Assembly (NCBI GenBank): GCA_015501595.1
Contig: JADNRX010001299.1
Location: forward strand, 1-11,503
Reading direction: 5' to 3'
DNA from: Hymenopellis radicata
Taxonomy: Eukaryota; Basidiomycota; Agaricomycetes; Agaricales; Physalacriaceae
Length of the DNA: 11,503 bases
Position numbers and translations under genes: made by a program
Shown: piece by piece, positions 1 through 7,484 of the stretch
Numbering within the stretch: the stretch's first letter is position 1
Layout: every line of letters begins with the position of its first letter
Notes under the pieces: generated by a model
What the model saw: only the letters and a program-made list of their open reading frames with translations
What the model was told of the DNA's origin: nothing
The model's database searches: none

Positions 1-1
1 T

Positions 2-232
2 GAAGGAAAGACCGGGGCGATGAGACTCCAGAGGAAGAAATGGAGTCGATAATCGCGCCTGAACTCCCATGAGCACCGAAGAACTAATGACGATGGGAGA
101 ACATACCGCCAAATGTTCCGACATATCTAAAAAAAGCCACGTAGCTTCAGAATCACCCTCAATCGATTCCATACTTGCTGTCGGCAACTCTGTAGACTTC
201 GACTTGCAGGTCTTCCCAGGTGACACAAACAT
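2..232 (-). other. open frame running off the left edge, uncertain
   Basis: On the minus strand an ATG at 232-230 opens a frame of 77 codons that reaches the window edge without a stop. I recognise no domain in it. A plus-strand frame (69-299, 76 codons) overlaps it in antisense, so at most one of the two is likely to be real. It could be the first exon of a gene lying to the left, or chance. Confidence 0.2.
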
Positions 233-325
233 GCTATACCGAACGAGCAAATGGCAAATAGGACGCGCCTGTACACACCTACGCGCGCGAGCGATGTAAT
301 GTCTAACGAATACAACGAGCACGAG

Positions 326-395
326 TTGGTGGAGGACGCGAACCTCATGCTATCATGGCGTTGGTGGAGGACGCGAACCTCATGCTATCATGGCG
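326..395. repeat. perfect 35-bp tandem duplication
   Basis: Positions 326-360 (starting ttggtggaggacgcgaac) are repeated without a mismatch at 361-395. The unit length is not a multiple of three, so if the region was ever coding the duplication would shift the frame. Perfect identity suggests a recent event. Confidence 0.95.
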
Positions 396-410
396 TTCGG
401 ATCAACAAGT

Positions 411-653
411 TCATTCTCCAGCTCTGGATGATGATTGTGAAATACGAGCGATAATGGCAGGCTTGGTGCTGAATTTGGCGTGTCTGGGCTTGTTACGTAT
501 AATCGTGCTGAGGCGCGGTGGTGGGTAGACGTCAAGCAGGAATAGGACACCCGCGACATCGTCTCGGTGTTTGTGCATGATAAGATCCAAGACATTCTGT
601 TCGTCCTGACTCATGGTGTCAGCTTCGTCGACGAATAGGCTGGCAAACGCACC
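411..653 (-). pseudogene. possible PIF1/Helitron-type helicase fragment
   Basis: One minus-strand frame reads GAFASLFVDEADTMSQDEQN followed by LDLIMHKHRDDVAGVLFLLD. The pattern of a conserved Gln (DEQN) and about 20 residues later a hydrophobic strand ending LLD resembles the start of PIF1-like helicases, where LNxxQ precedes FFLDGPGGTGKT. The Walker A loop itself is absent: after LLD the frame continues VYPPPRLS. If the identification is right the gene is broken at the nucleotide-binding loop. The short match makes this a weak call; an unrelated small gene is possible. Confidence 0.22.
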
Positions 654-1139
654 GTTTCACGATCCATACAAACGCCTCGCCAAGCAGTGCCTGCAAGTCG
701 TCTTCGCGTTGGGAAGCATAACATCGGGTTAAGACCTAAAACGGGAACGTCCCAGTAAGACACGTACGGCCTTTGTGTTGATGTCGCTGTTAAGAAGGCG
801 GAGGTGCCCTTGGCTGGGTAAGGCAGGTCGGTCTAAAGGCCCTAGCCAAACAATGTATGTAGACGAGTCTCTGTCATCATTTTCTTCTCTTCCGCCGCGC
901 CCGTGGCTGGCTGGATTTGTTAGGCATCCGTCTCTAGATCTGTTCTGGGGCGCGACTTTGGACCAGCACCGGTATGGATTTGGGTTGTCGACGCGACAAG
1001 ACCTACAACGCTCTGGCGTCGCGCTCAACACGCGTATCAGCTGCAGCGCTCCATCCTCAGTGCCTCCGTTCAAAAGACGACAACTTGGTACGATATGACA
1101 AGCACCACACTAGCCAACCGCGACATCCCGACAGCACGG
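654..1139. other. stretch without a supported gene
   Basis: Overlapping open frames of 105-115 codons exist on both strands (775-1098 plus, 729-1073 minus), but neither shows a recognisable motif. The upstream half of the glucuronoyl esterase, including its catalytic-serine motif GCSRNGK, would be expected near here and I could not find it. Confidence 0.5.
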
Positions 1140-1771
1140 CTGTCCAGATCCTGGCTCTCGGACGCGATGATGAGGAACGGCACGAGCACCCAGACCGCAT
1201 TCGAGATCGTTGAGGAGAACATCTGGTTTCCGACCTTGTTCAACCAGTACGTTAAACAAGGTCAACATGCTCCCGTTCGATCACCACATGCTCTACGCAC
1301 TCGTTGCTCCCTGCGCTATCTTGATCATCGACAATACCGGCATCGACTGTCTCGGACCTCAGTTCAGTCTTTGGTGTCCAGACGACCGCCAAGAAGGTCT
1401 GGCAGGCGCTGACAGGATGGGTGTCTCGCAGGTCAGGAATGGAAGCGAACAGCCTTGGATGCCTTCGCCAATCTACAAATCCGAACATCATCAAGACGGA
1501 TGGACTCAACAACGCCGGTTTCGTGGAGCCACAGTGGGTTAATTGGCAGGTCCCCACTCTTATCGATACTCCGGCCTCGACCTCTGCTGCTGCGGCAAGT
1601 ACCACGTCCGCCGCAAGTACTTCTGCCGCGACGAGTACAGTAGCATCGTGCACGACCGTACAGCTACCGCCAGCAGCAGTCCCAACGGTCGGAACGGTAA
1701 TTTGTGGCCGCCAATGGCAAAAGATTCTGGGGACGTCTCCCATTCCAATACTTCTTATCAGTACTGAATAA
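1140..1771 (+). pseudogene. glucuronoyl esterase (CE15) pseudogene with linker
   Basis: Glucuronoyl esterases are secreted fungal enzymes that cut the ester between lignin alcohols and 4-O-methyl-glucuronic acid on xylan. Their C-terminal half can be followed across changing frames: SDAMMRNGTSTQTAFEIV and ENIWFPTLFNQYV (to 1253), NKVNMLPFDHHML (1279-1293 for the last five) and IIDNTGIDCLGP, TAKKVWQAL (1385-1411), DRMGVSQV (1411-1434), DAFAN (1458-1472), then STNPNIIKTDG and EPQWVNWQVPTL (1472-1561). At least four frame changes are needed, the first fitting one extra A at 1254. The catalytic His expected just after SQV (family GGHxHCxFP) is not visible; the frame reads RNGSEQPW. The Ser-nucleophile half is missing. 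From 1562 a Ser/Ala/Thr linker follows, then a Cys-containing tail ending SNTSYQY in another frame, which may be a decayed CBM1 cellulose-binding module. Family assignment is fairly sure, function is lost. Confidence 0.8.
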
Positions 1772-2113
1772 TTCTCAGGGCTCCTGTGTCGATTCTAACA
1801 GCTCAACATCGCGGGTAAGTTCTTGCCTTGTCGCATGATCTCTGGAGATTAACGTCGTTGAAGAGATCTGTATCAGCTCGTGAATACTCCAGAGGCTGAA
1901 GCTTCGTCAGAATCGCGTTTAGGGCGGCACGGCCAACTGCGACTAAAGAAAACAGGACCGTGGTTCGTCGGGCTTGAGGTTATCCATCAATGACTACAAC
2001 CACCTCGACTCCAACGTTCAGGGGCTGGTTGCTGTTAAGGGAACCAATAAACGGAACGACTTTGATTGATTGACGGAAAATGCATGTATCGGTGAGCTGA
2101 GTCAAATAGCAGT
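1772..2113. other. no gene seen
   Basis: No open frame of note or recognisable motif was found between the esterase remnant and the signal-peptide exon. It may include the promoter of the latter, but no clear TATA box was identified. Confidence 0.5.
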
Positions 2114-2239
2114 ATGAAGTTGTGTAGAACTTCTTTTACGGCCGGCGCCACTCTTTCTGCTTTGGCCTCGGCCAGTGTAGAGGAGGCAGCAATTGCCGAG
2201 CTCGACATTGCTGGGGGCGGCGCTAACGATTGCGTGACG
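2114..2239 (+). CDS. possible first exon of a secreted protein
   Basis: An ATG at 2114 opens 42 codons beginning MKLCRTSFTAGATLSALASA, which has the layout of a signal peptide: Lys/Arg near the start, a hydrophobic core, then Ala-Ser-Ala before an acidic stretch (SVEEAAIAELD). The segment ends ...NDCVT at a consensus donor, GTAAGT at 2240. No convincing acceptor or following exon was found, so the gene is either truncated or continues in a way I could not trace. The mature protein family is unknown. It follows the esterase remnant on the same strand but no link is shown. Confidence 0.35.
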
Positions 2240-2475
2240 GTAAGTCGCGCGTGTCTCGCTATCACCGGTAAGCACGATTTGTTGGTTTCCCAATTGTTCG
2301 TAAAAGTTCATCGTCGGATTATTCGATATCATATTAATACATTATATTGAATGTCATGGATTTTCCGCTCTTCAACATTGTGTGATGTTTCATCGGTTGA
2401 GGCTATCAGACTCTGCGTGCTGGACTTCTACTTTGTACTGGTTGTGCTCTTGAGGTGCCTCGCGTCGTGCTCTTC

Positions 2476-2486
2476 GGGGGGGGGGG
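2476..2486. repeat. run of 11 G
   Basis: An uninterrupted homopolymer of eleven G lies at 2476-2486. Such runs are prone to length error in sequencing and in replication. Confidence 0.9.
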
Positions 2487-2669
2487 CATGTCACGATGGT
2501 TGTCCGTAGATGGATGCCTTCCGTGACATTCGAAACACACCACGGTCCCGAGGCGCGAGATTCGCAAGTGGCGTTCAAAACGTCAACGGCCGTGGTGCTC
2601 TGCAACGTGTGACTGGCCACACATGTGGCGCAGAACTCGGCGATTGAAGTGCCAATCGCTAGGATGTCA

Positions 2670-2687
2670 TTCTTCTTCTTCTTCTTC
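2670..2687. repeat. (TTC)6 microsatellite
   Basis: Six perfect TTC units lie at 2670-2687, read as a Lys run on the minus strand. Confidence 0.9.
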
Positions 2688-2773
2688 ATGGATAGGAGCA
2701 TTGTGCTCATATCTGGTGGTAACTACCCTTAGAAGGCAGTTACAAGGTAAGTATATTCAAGTTGACTTGTCTT

Positions 2774-2795
2774 GTAAGGCCTTGCAAGGCCTTAC
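2774..2795. repeat. perfect 22-bp palindrome
   Basis: The stretch gtaaggccttg/caaggccttac reads the same on both strands over 22 bases with no spacer. It could be a dimeric protein-binding site or a cruciform-prone sequence. Nothing adjacent shows a regulated gene. Confidence 0.9.
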
Positions 2796-2823
2796 CCTGT
2801 GTAAAAGGCGCGTGAACTTATAA

Positions 2824-3267
2824 CGGCCGTCATTCTCGACGCGTTCAAGAGAGAGAGGCTCGCCTTCGGCAACAGGCTCTGTGTTGAGCGTCGTGGTATC
2901 CATAGTTCCCTGCTTCTCCACAAATCTCTCTAGAGTGCGCTAAAGGGAAAGGGGGCATATTGTCCCGAGAAAGGCTTCAAGTCCCCAACATCTCCACATC
3001 ACTGCCACACGGTGCGAAGATCAGATCCGGAGCAGTATCATATTCATTCTGTCTGGTCGCTGAGGATGTCGACGTAGGCCAGGAATGGTAATACTGGACG
3101 ACGAAGTCTGGTCTATGAAGCGTTTTGGCCATCGGAGGGAACAATGCAGAGTAGTCGGGTGGAGACGGAGATTACAGCGACGCCGTGCGCCTCGCTGGAT
3201 ACGAGGAGGAAGTGATCCCGGGCTATCACCTTCGTGTATAGCCCATAATCCCAGCGAGTTATTGTTC
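2824..3267. other. no supported gene
   Basis: No recognisable coding motif, RNA gene or repeat was seen. A plus-strand open frame begins at 3085 but only its end (from about 3268) looks like real protein. Confidence 0.45.
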
Positions 3268-3657
3268 AGATGTGTCGAGAGGCTGGATCCCTTCGCATCC
3301 AGGATCCACTTTTCAGCTTCTGCAATGCTCGAGGAGTCGGATTTGGATGGGCCTCTACAGTTGAAATTAGAGCACTACCAGAAGAAACGAGAAGACGACG
3401 CACGCTAAATACCTACCGCTAAACATTCCGAGGAGTTCAAGAAGATTGTCGCAACCTGCGATCTCTCTGCAGTTCTCTTCTGGTTCGATGCATCGCTGGA
3501 GAAATGGCCTGTCAACCTGCTTGATTGAAAAGTCGCGTACGGACGAACGCTGGAAGGAACATGAGGCGACGTCAAAGAGAGCAGTGGTGGTCACGTACTG
3601 GCCGAGCTTGTTAAGTAAAGAGCGGCCTAAGTTCTTCCCCGAATCTCCGGCATCCTA
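3268..3657 (+). pseudogene. decayed protein-coding remnant, family unknown
   Basis: The plus strand reads ERLDPFASRIHF, LEHYQKKREDDAR, then a TAA at 3406-3408, then in the same frame IPTAKHSEEFKKIVATCDLS and VLFWFDASLEKWPVNLLD. After a TGA the protein-like reading moves to another frame: TDERWKEHEATSKRAVVVTY and WPSLLSKERPKFFPESPAS, ending in TAA at 3656-3658. Residue composition (charged helices, Trp/Phe-rich segments) is that of a real protein, and the stop plus frame change imply decay. I do not recognise the family. The open frame at 3771-3974 may be more of the same gene. Confidence 0.4.
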
Positions 3658-3770
3658 ATCCTTGACGCGCGAATAAAAGGATGTCCATTGTCCGTACTGC
3701 GGGAAAGGCTTCACGTAGAATTATGTTATGCGTTGGTACAGAAGAAGCACCTTGCGTACTTTGACGTGTC

Positions 3771-3974
3771 CTATCCTTCCCGCTGCTCAACGGGGTGTAT
3801 GATTCCTTGTCGTGGCGCATACGGGACTCGCTGCTCCACCACTGCTCGCCCGCCGTCGAGAGCGATCTGAACGCCATCTGGAAGATGGACTCATTGACGA
3901 TCCGTGCAACGAAACGTTCGTTGCAAGAAAGCCGATTCGCTGTCGACAACGGTAGTGACGAGGACAGACGATAA
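3771..3974 (+). pseudogene. unrecognised open frame without start, possible exon
   Basis: A 68-codon plus-strand frame with no stop until TAA at 3972-3974 reads like protein (LSFPLLNGVYDSLSWRIRDS, then SDLNAIWKMDSLTIRATKRS). It has no upstream ATG, only an internal one, so it would be an exon or a fragment. It follows the 3268-3657 remnant on the same strand. There is no known domain. Confidence 0.3.
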
Positions 3975-4359
3975 TGGCATATACGTCGCGTACATTGAAA
4001 GTTGGCAAGTTGTTGAGATTCAGAGTGACAGATCTTTAAAGACGTCTTAACTCTACGAACTCGTCGAGCCGACGCTCAATCCTTAGTCGAAGACTTCGAG
4101 TGCTCGAGTTCCCGAATCCTACAGTGTAAAGTATGTCGTGAACGAACCAAGAAAGAACAATCTTGACAGCAGAAATCGGGAATGTAAGGTAACAGAAATA
4201 ATGACCCCGGACTATTATTCTCTCTCGACGACGATGTCGAGTCACCTCAAGGGTCTGCGACAACCAATCCATGGCTACACGGGCGTTAAGTGGGTTTTCG
4301 ATGTGAGTGATGCAGATTGACTTACAAATATCGCACGACTCGTTCGTTCCGTTAGTGCT
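3975..4359. other. no supported gene
   Basis: A 60-codon plus-strand frame at 4138-4320 ends near a GTGAGT that could be a splice donor, but I could not join it in frame to a following exon. No motif was recognised. Confidence 0.4.
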
Positions 4360-5078
4360 CTAGGGATGGCCCAACGGGAAGAGCGGCTCCGCTACCTGTA
4401 AGCACCCATGAATGTAACCCATACCACTGTCAACAGGCTTCCAGTTGGAGACAGTGCTAAAGGAGCCGTTCTTGAAACCATATGGGTACAAGTTGGTCGG
4501 CTTCTTGAAAACCTGGTGAATCCATGCCATGAAAGAATCAGATGATCAACACACATTTGCGCCAAGCTCTTCCAAGAATGCTTCGCCAGAATCTGTGCGT
4601 CTTGAAGGTCAAAAAACGCCCTCACCAGTCAATTTACCCTTCTGCTTCTTGCTTCCGCCACGGTGGTTCTTGTCGTCAATCAGGTCACCTTCCTCCCTCT
4701 CAGTTCATCATCCTGTGTTCTCGCAGCTAGTAACACCAGCCTCGCCATGCCGTCCCCAGTCTCGCTCTCAAAGGATGCCGACCACACCGGTAGTCTTTGA
4801 TGTCTGTCTGCCCAAAAATCAGGTTGGTGTCTTGAATCGAAAAGAACACGTACCCAGAATACGTGCTACGGCACCCACTCTTATACCGCATCAAACACGG
4901 CGTCATGGTCCCAGAGCGTGTGAATAGTCCCGTTGACGCGCAATGCTAACCGGTCGCGGCTTCTACCAGTTGAAGCCGTCCTGACAATCGACGCGGCTCG
5001 GTCCCCGTATCCACCGCAGCTCTTGGGGAAGGTTGTCCTGGACCAACTATCCATTACGGTCTCTGCCTGACCAGACAC
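4360..5078 (-). pseudogene. decayed gene of unknown family
   Basis: Protein-like minus-strand reading is scattered over all three frames. The clearest block (4530-4396) runs MAWIHQVFKKPTNLYPYGFK, then NGSFSTVSNWKPVDSGMGYI and HGCLQ, and could end at a splice donor (CAG/GTAGCGG). Upstream in the same frame are EEGDLIDDKNHRGGSKKQ and SGEAFLEELGANVC, separated by TGA codons. Other frames give VNGTIHTLWDHDAVFDAV, YSGYVFFSIQDTNLIFGQTD and VLFDSRHQPDFWADRHQRL further upstream. The amount of aromatic, non-repetitive sequence argues for a former gene, but I cannot name it. It lies downstream of the recombinase on the same strand. Confidence 0.4.
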
Positions 5079-5580
5079 GGCTGATCAGCCGTTCGTCGTG
5101 GGAGCAGTGGACCTGGAACTTGGCTGCTCCATCGTCGTCGTCCATTACAGCAGATGCGCGTTCTTGTGGCTACAGCATGTCAAAGCCCCTAGTCCAATCA
5201 TCCCCGCACATATCCGTCCTGTATTCGTGGGCCCGTGTTGGCGACGCGCCGCTGCCCGCGCTGGCCAATCGTCATCCGTGGCGGAAAGAGGAAGGATGGG
5301 TTACATCATGTGACCCACCTCGTCCAACTTGGTTTCATTTTTCGCCCTACACGCTTGCCTTGACTCAGATTTGGACGTCTGTTGCGACGCAGACGCGGAT
5401 AGACCGCGGCTGCTAACGCGCTACCGACCCGTGGCGTAAAATTGCACTAATGATCCCACCGGCTAACGACAATTGGGCCTAAGCTTAAGGCTCCATACGC
5501 CTAAAACTCTCCTGAAGCGACCAGGCTCCTTACTTTCCCTACTAGTAGCACCAATTTCATCAAAAAGACGTACATCTCTG
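5079..5580. other. 3' flank of the recombinase gene, no gene supported
   Basis: A plus-strand open frame of 127 codons (5033-5416) crosses this stretch without any known motif and looks like chance. No AATAAA-type signal was noticed just beyond the recombinase stop. Confidence 0.45.
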
Positions 5581-7193
5581 TTAAGCACAAGGACATGACC
5601 TATTACAAGTGAAGCACTTCACGACAGGTGCTCTTTCGAAATTGAAAAAATCACTGCGTGGTAAAAGAGGGTCATCGTTCCAAGAAATCAAGTACTTCAC
5701 GATAGTGAGATGTGAAAATTCCATGGACCAACCACCATAAGCACAGATCTGTCGTAAAGGCCATCGTAAATCTGAAGCAAGCCATTGACAACCGCCTCTT
5801 CGAAAGGAATGAGTACCGTATGCGTATACATCATCGACGTGTATGTCAACCAAGTTGTTTCGGAAGCACTGGAGGAAGAAATCTGCCGTCTAGGTAAAGC
5901 GTCAGTCCTGATCTGAAGGCATTGACGAAAAAACAGCACCATCGGTTGAGATTTCAAAAGAATGGGCTCATGATTGCAGTTCATTTTCCGAAAGAGATAT
6001 CCCGAGTTGATGCCAGAATGGGAAATCCATTTGACTAGAGCGCGTACCGGGCAAAGATGAGCCATAAAGGAAGGAAAGAGTCGAACAATAAAAGGTTTAA
6101 TGTCTACAAGAATAAGTGAATGATAGTCGATTACAGATTCAAAATCATACCTCCAAATTGGTGTGTTTTACGGAAGTTTAGAGTCAAAACCAGCGAAGGT
6201 ACCTTAGCCTCATCGTACTCCCAACTGACGTCCTGTGCCTGTATTTTCAAGACTTCGTCCACTCGCAGGAGACAAACAAAAGCGAGCGTATAGATGGCCT
6301 GAAGACAGATGCGGAGGGAAGATCCACACCAGTCCGTAGAAGACGTGTCTTTCTCAGCCTGAAAATTAACCCGAAACATTTTCTGAAGAGTGCTCTAAAG
6401 ACAGTTGAGTAGTTGGGACAATAACGTATCAGAAAAACTAACTGCAGTGATAGCGCGCGCACTAGTAGCCGTTTCTCCATGGTGTTGCACCTGAAATGTT
6501 GTTAATGGATGAACGATGAAAGCGGGTAGCATACCTTTCGTCGATGAAGGCCACGGCAGTAGAAAGCTACCATGATCGAAAGAGACGGATTTCCAGTGCC
6601 CGAACTGCTATCCCAAGTAACGTTTCCACGATTACCATTCATGCCAAACCCTTTCGTCAACGCAGCTCGCATTTTGGAAACCTGAGACCAGGACGACGCT
6701 GCGTCTGTGCGCAAAGCGCCGTGCATATCTTTAACATCACAGCTGCGATTTCATAAGGAAAGGTCTGACGATCACCAAAACTCTTACTATTTCATGATCC
6801 ACCCGCAGATCCAGTAGTCGACAGCGGGATTGAGGTCCTTCATGATGAAAATGTCCTCCTTTGGCGGTATGAACTTTTCGTCGCGACAGAATTGATTGAA
6901 GGAGACCATGAGCCTGAGGGAGGGTCAGACAAAGTGCTTCGACCGATAAGTGTTCGGCGGACTTACCCCTTATAGGCCGCGTCGGTCTTTTCTTGAAGTG
7001 CCTGGGAAGCGGCGGCCAGGATATTGGCTCGAGTTTTCTGGTTGAGTCCATCACTGGGACTCGATGTGGGGGCTTGCCAGCCACGAGCTGTTTGTCTGAG
7101 TTCGTCCAGATCCTCTAGCAGCTCGGGATCGTGCTGCAGGCTAATCTCGGCTTCACAGTCGTCGAGGTCATTGATTGAAGGCATCGGTGACAT
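5581..7193 (-). CDS. tyrosine recombinase/integrase, 7 exons, intact
   Basis: Tyrosine recombinases cut and rejoin DNA through a covalent 3'-phosphotyrosine; related fungal genes are carried by Crypton-like elements. Exons read by hand: 7193-6967, 6913-6788, 6742-6535, 6490-6443, 6394-6151, 6103-5940, 5889-5581. Their sum, 1326 nt, gives 441 residues and a stop, with phases matching at all six introns. The N-terminal part (about 50-190) is a helical SAM-like DNA-binding region containing SKMRAALTKGFG and GNPSLSIMVAFY; TATSARAIT follows. Catalytic residues visible are Arg247 (CLLRVDEVL), Lys279 (FRKTHQFGDIKPF), His366 and Arg369 (GTHSFRRGG), Trp393 (AYGGWS) in the His/Trp position, and Tyr405 (IVKYLISWNDDP). 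The tail has Cys431, 434, 438 and 440 (CFTCNRSCPCA). The ATG at 7193 follows a CT-rich leader; no earlier in-frame exon was needed. Exons 4-5 would appear to carry a TAG unless the 6395-6442 intron is removed. Family is confident, activity is inferred. Confidence 0.88.
5890..5939 (-). other. intron 6 of the recombinase gene
   Basis: 50 nt, GTGCTG donor, ACCTAG acceptor, with the branch-like ACTGACG 12-13 bases before the end. Removal gives QPMTADFFLQCFRNNLVD. Confidence 0.85.
6104..6150 (-). other. intron 5 of the recombinase gene
   Basis: 47 nt, GTATGA donor, TTGTAG acceptor. Removal restores HQFGDIKPF, the family motif around the catalytic Lys. Confidence 0.85.
6395..6442 (-). other. intron 4 of the recombinase gene
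   Basis: 48 nt, GTTAGT donor and CTTTAG acceptor. Its length is a multiple of three and its last bases create the only in-frame stop (TAG) seen when it is kept. Removal gives ARAITASTLQKMF, as expected for the family. Confidence 0.75.
6491..6534 (-). other. intron 3 of the recombinase gene
   Basis: 44 nt, GTATGC donor, TTTCAG acceptor, ATTAACA as likely branch. Joins LHRRK to VQHHGE in phase 0. Confidence 0.8.
6743..6787 (-). other. intron 2 of the recombinase gene
   Basis: 45 nt, GTAAGA donor and CGCAG acceptor. Removal yields WIMKYCDVKDMHG; without it the frame stops at TAG. The branch site is weak. Confidence 0.7.
6914..6966 (-). other. intron 1 of the recombinase gene
   Basis: 53 nt, GTAAGT donor, CCTCAG acceptor and TCTGACC as likely branch site. 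Removal joins YKG to LMVSF in frame. Confidence 0.8.
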
Positions 7194-7262
7194 GGGGATC
7201 TACGAAAGGGGGGGGAGGGGGATGGGGCAAAGGGGACAGCGAAGCATCACATCTATAAATCG
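7194..7262 (-). promoter_or_regulatory. core promoter region of the recombinase gene
   Basis: On the minus strand a TATA-like ATTTATAG (7253-7260) lies about 60 bases before the ATG and is followed by a strongly CT-rich tract (7206-7230), a combination common in fungal core promoters. The transcription start is not known. Confidence 0.45.
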
Positions 7263-7280
7263 ACTGGACTAATGCGGGTT

Positions 7281-7390
7281 AGACAAACCGAAACTAACCG
7301 AGACTAACCTCAGACTTACCGAGACTAACCTCAGACTAACCGAGACCCTCTTCAGACTGAGACCCTCCTCAGACTAACCGAGACCAACCT
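7281..7390. repeat. array of about 21-bp tandem repeats upstream of the recombinase
   Basis: The consensus unit agactaacctcagactaacc+g occurs at 7301-7321 (one mismatch), 7322-7342 (perfect) and 7360-7380 (agaccctcct variant), with a 17-bp shortened copy at 7343-7359 and partial units at 7281-7300 and 7381-7390. Each unit is itself two related half-units of 10 and 11 bp around GACTAACC, so the core recurs about every helical turn. On the minus strand the core reads GGTTAGTCT. It sits about 90-200 bases before the recombinase ATG, so it could be a regulatory or recombinase-binding array. Confidence 0.85.
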
Positions 7391-7484
7391 CTCCTGGACA
7401 TTCACCGACGACACAGCATCACGGACACGTGACTTGTTAAATCCATGGGATGGTCGTGACTACGGGTCTGAGTGGAAGCTCGTA

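Larger units (their letters stand above)
2390..2710 (-). other. unrecognised 106-codon open frame
   Basis: A minus-strand frame beginning with an ATG at 2710 runs 106 codons. It begins with a Lys run encoded by the (TTC/GAA) microsatellite and has several Cys residues (FCATCVAS, NATCESR, GPWCVSN). There is no domain I know, and the opposite strand also has open stretches here. Coding status is doubtful. Confidence 0.15.

Noticed and set aside
4529..4927. A 132-codon plus-strand open frame, the longest of its kind in the left half
   Set aside because: It is antisense to the better protein-like minus-strand remnant and has a Pro/Ser-rich composition typical of an antisense shadow.
5033..5416. 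A 127-codon plus-strand open frame
   Set aside because: No domain, no splice context and no homology I could recognise; likely chance.
6395..6397. An in-frame TAG that first looked like a nonsense mutation in the recombinase
   Set aside because: It is the last three bases of a 48-nt intron with a GTTAGT donor, and removal matches the family sequence.
6247..6480. A 77-codon minus-strand open frame starting MEKRLLVRALSL
   Set aside because: It overlaps recombinase exons 4-5 in the wrong frame; the correct frame gives ETATSARAITA...STLQKM after removing a 48-nt intron.
6737..7084. A 115-codon minus-strand open frame
   Set aside because: It is a shifted frame across exon 1, intron 1 and exon 2 of the recombinase and shows no motif.
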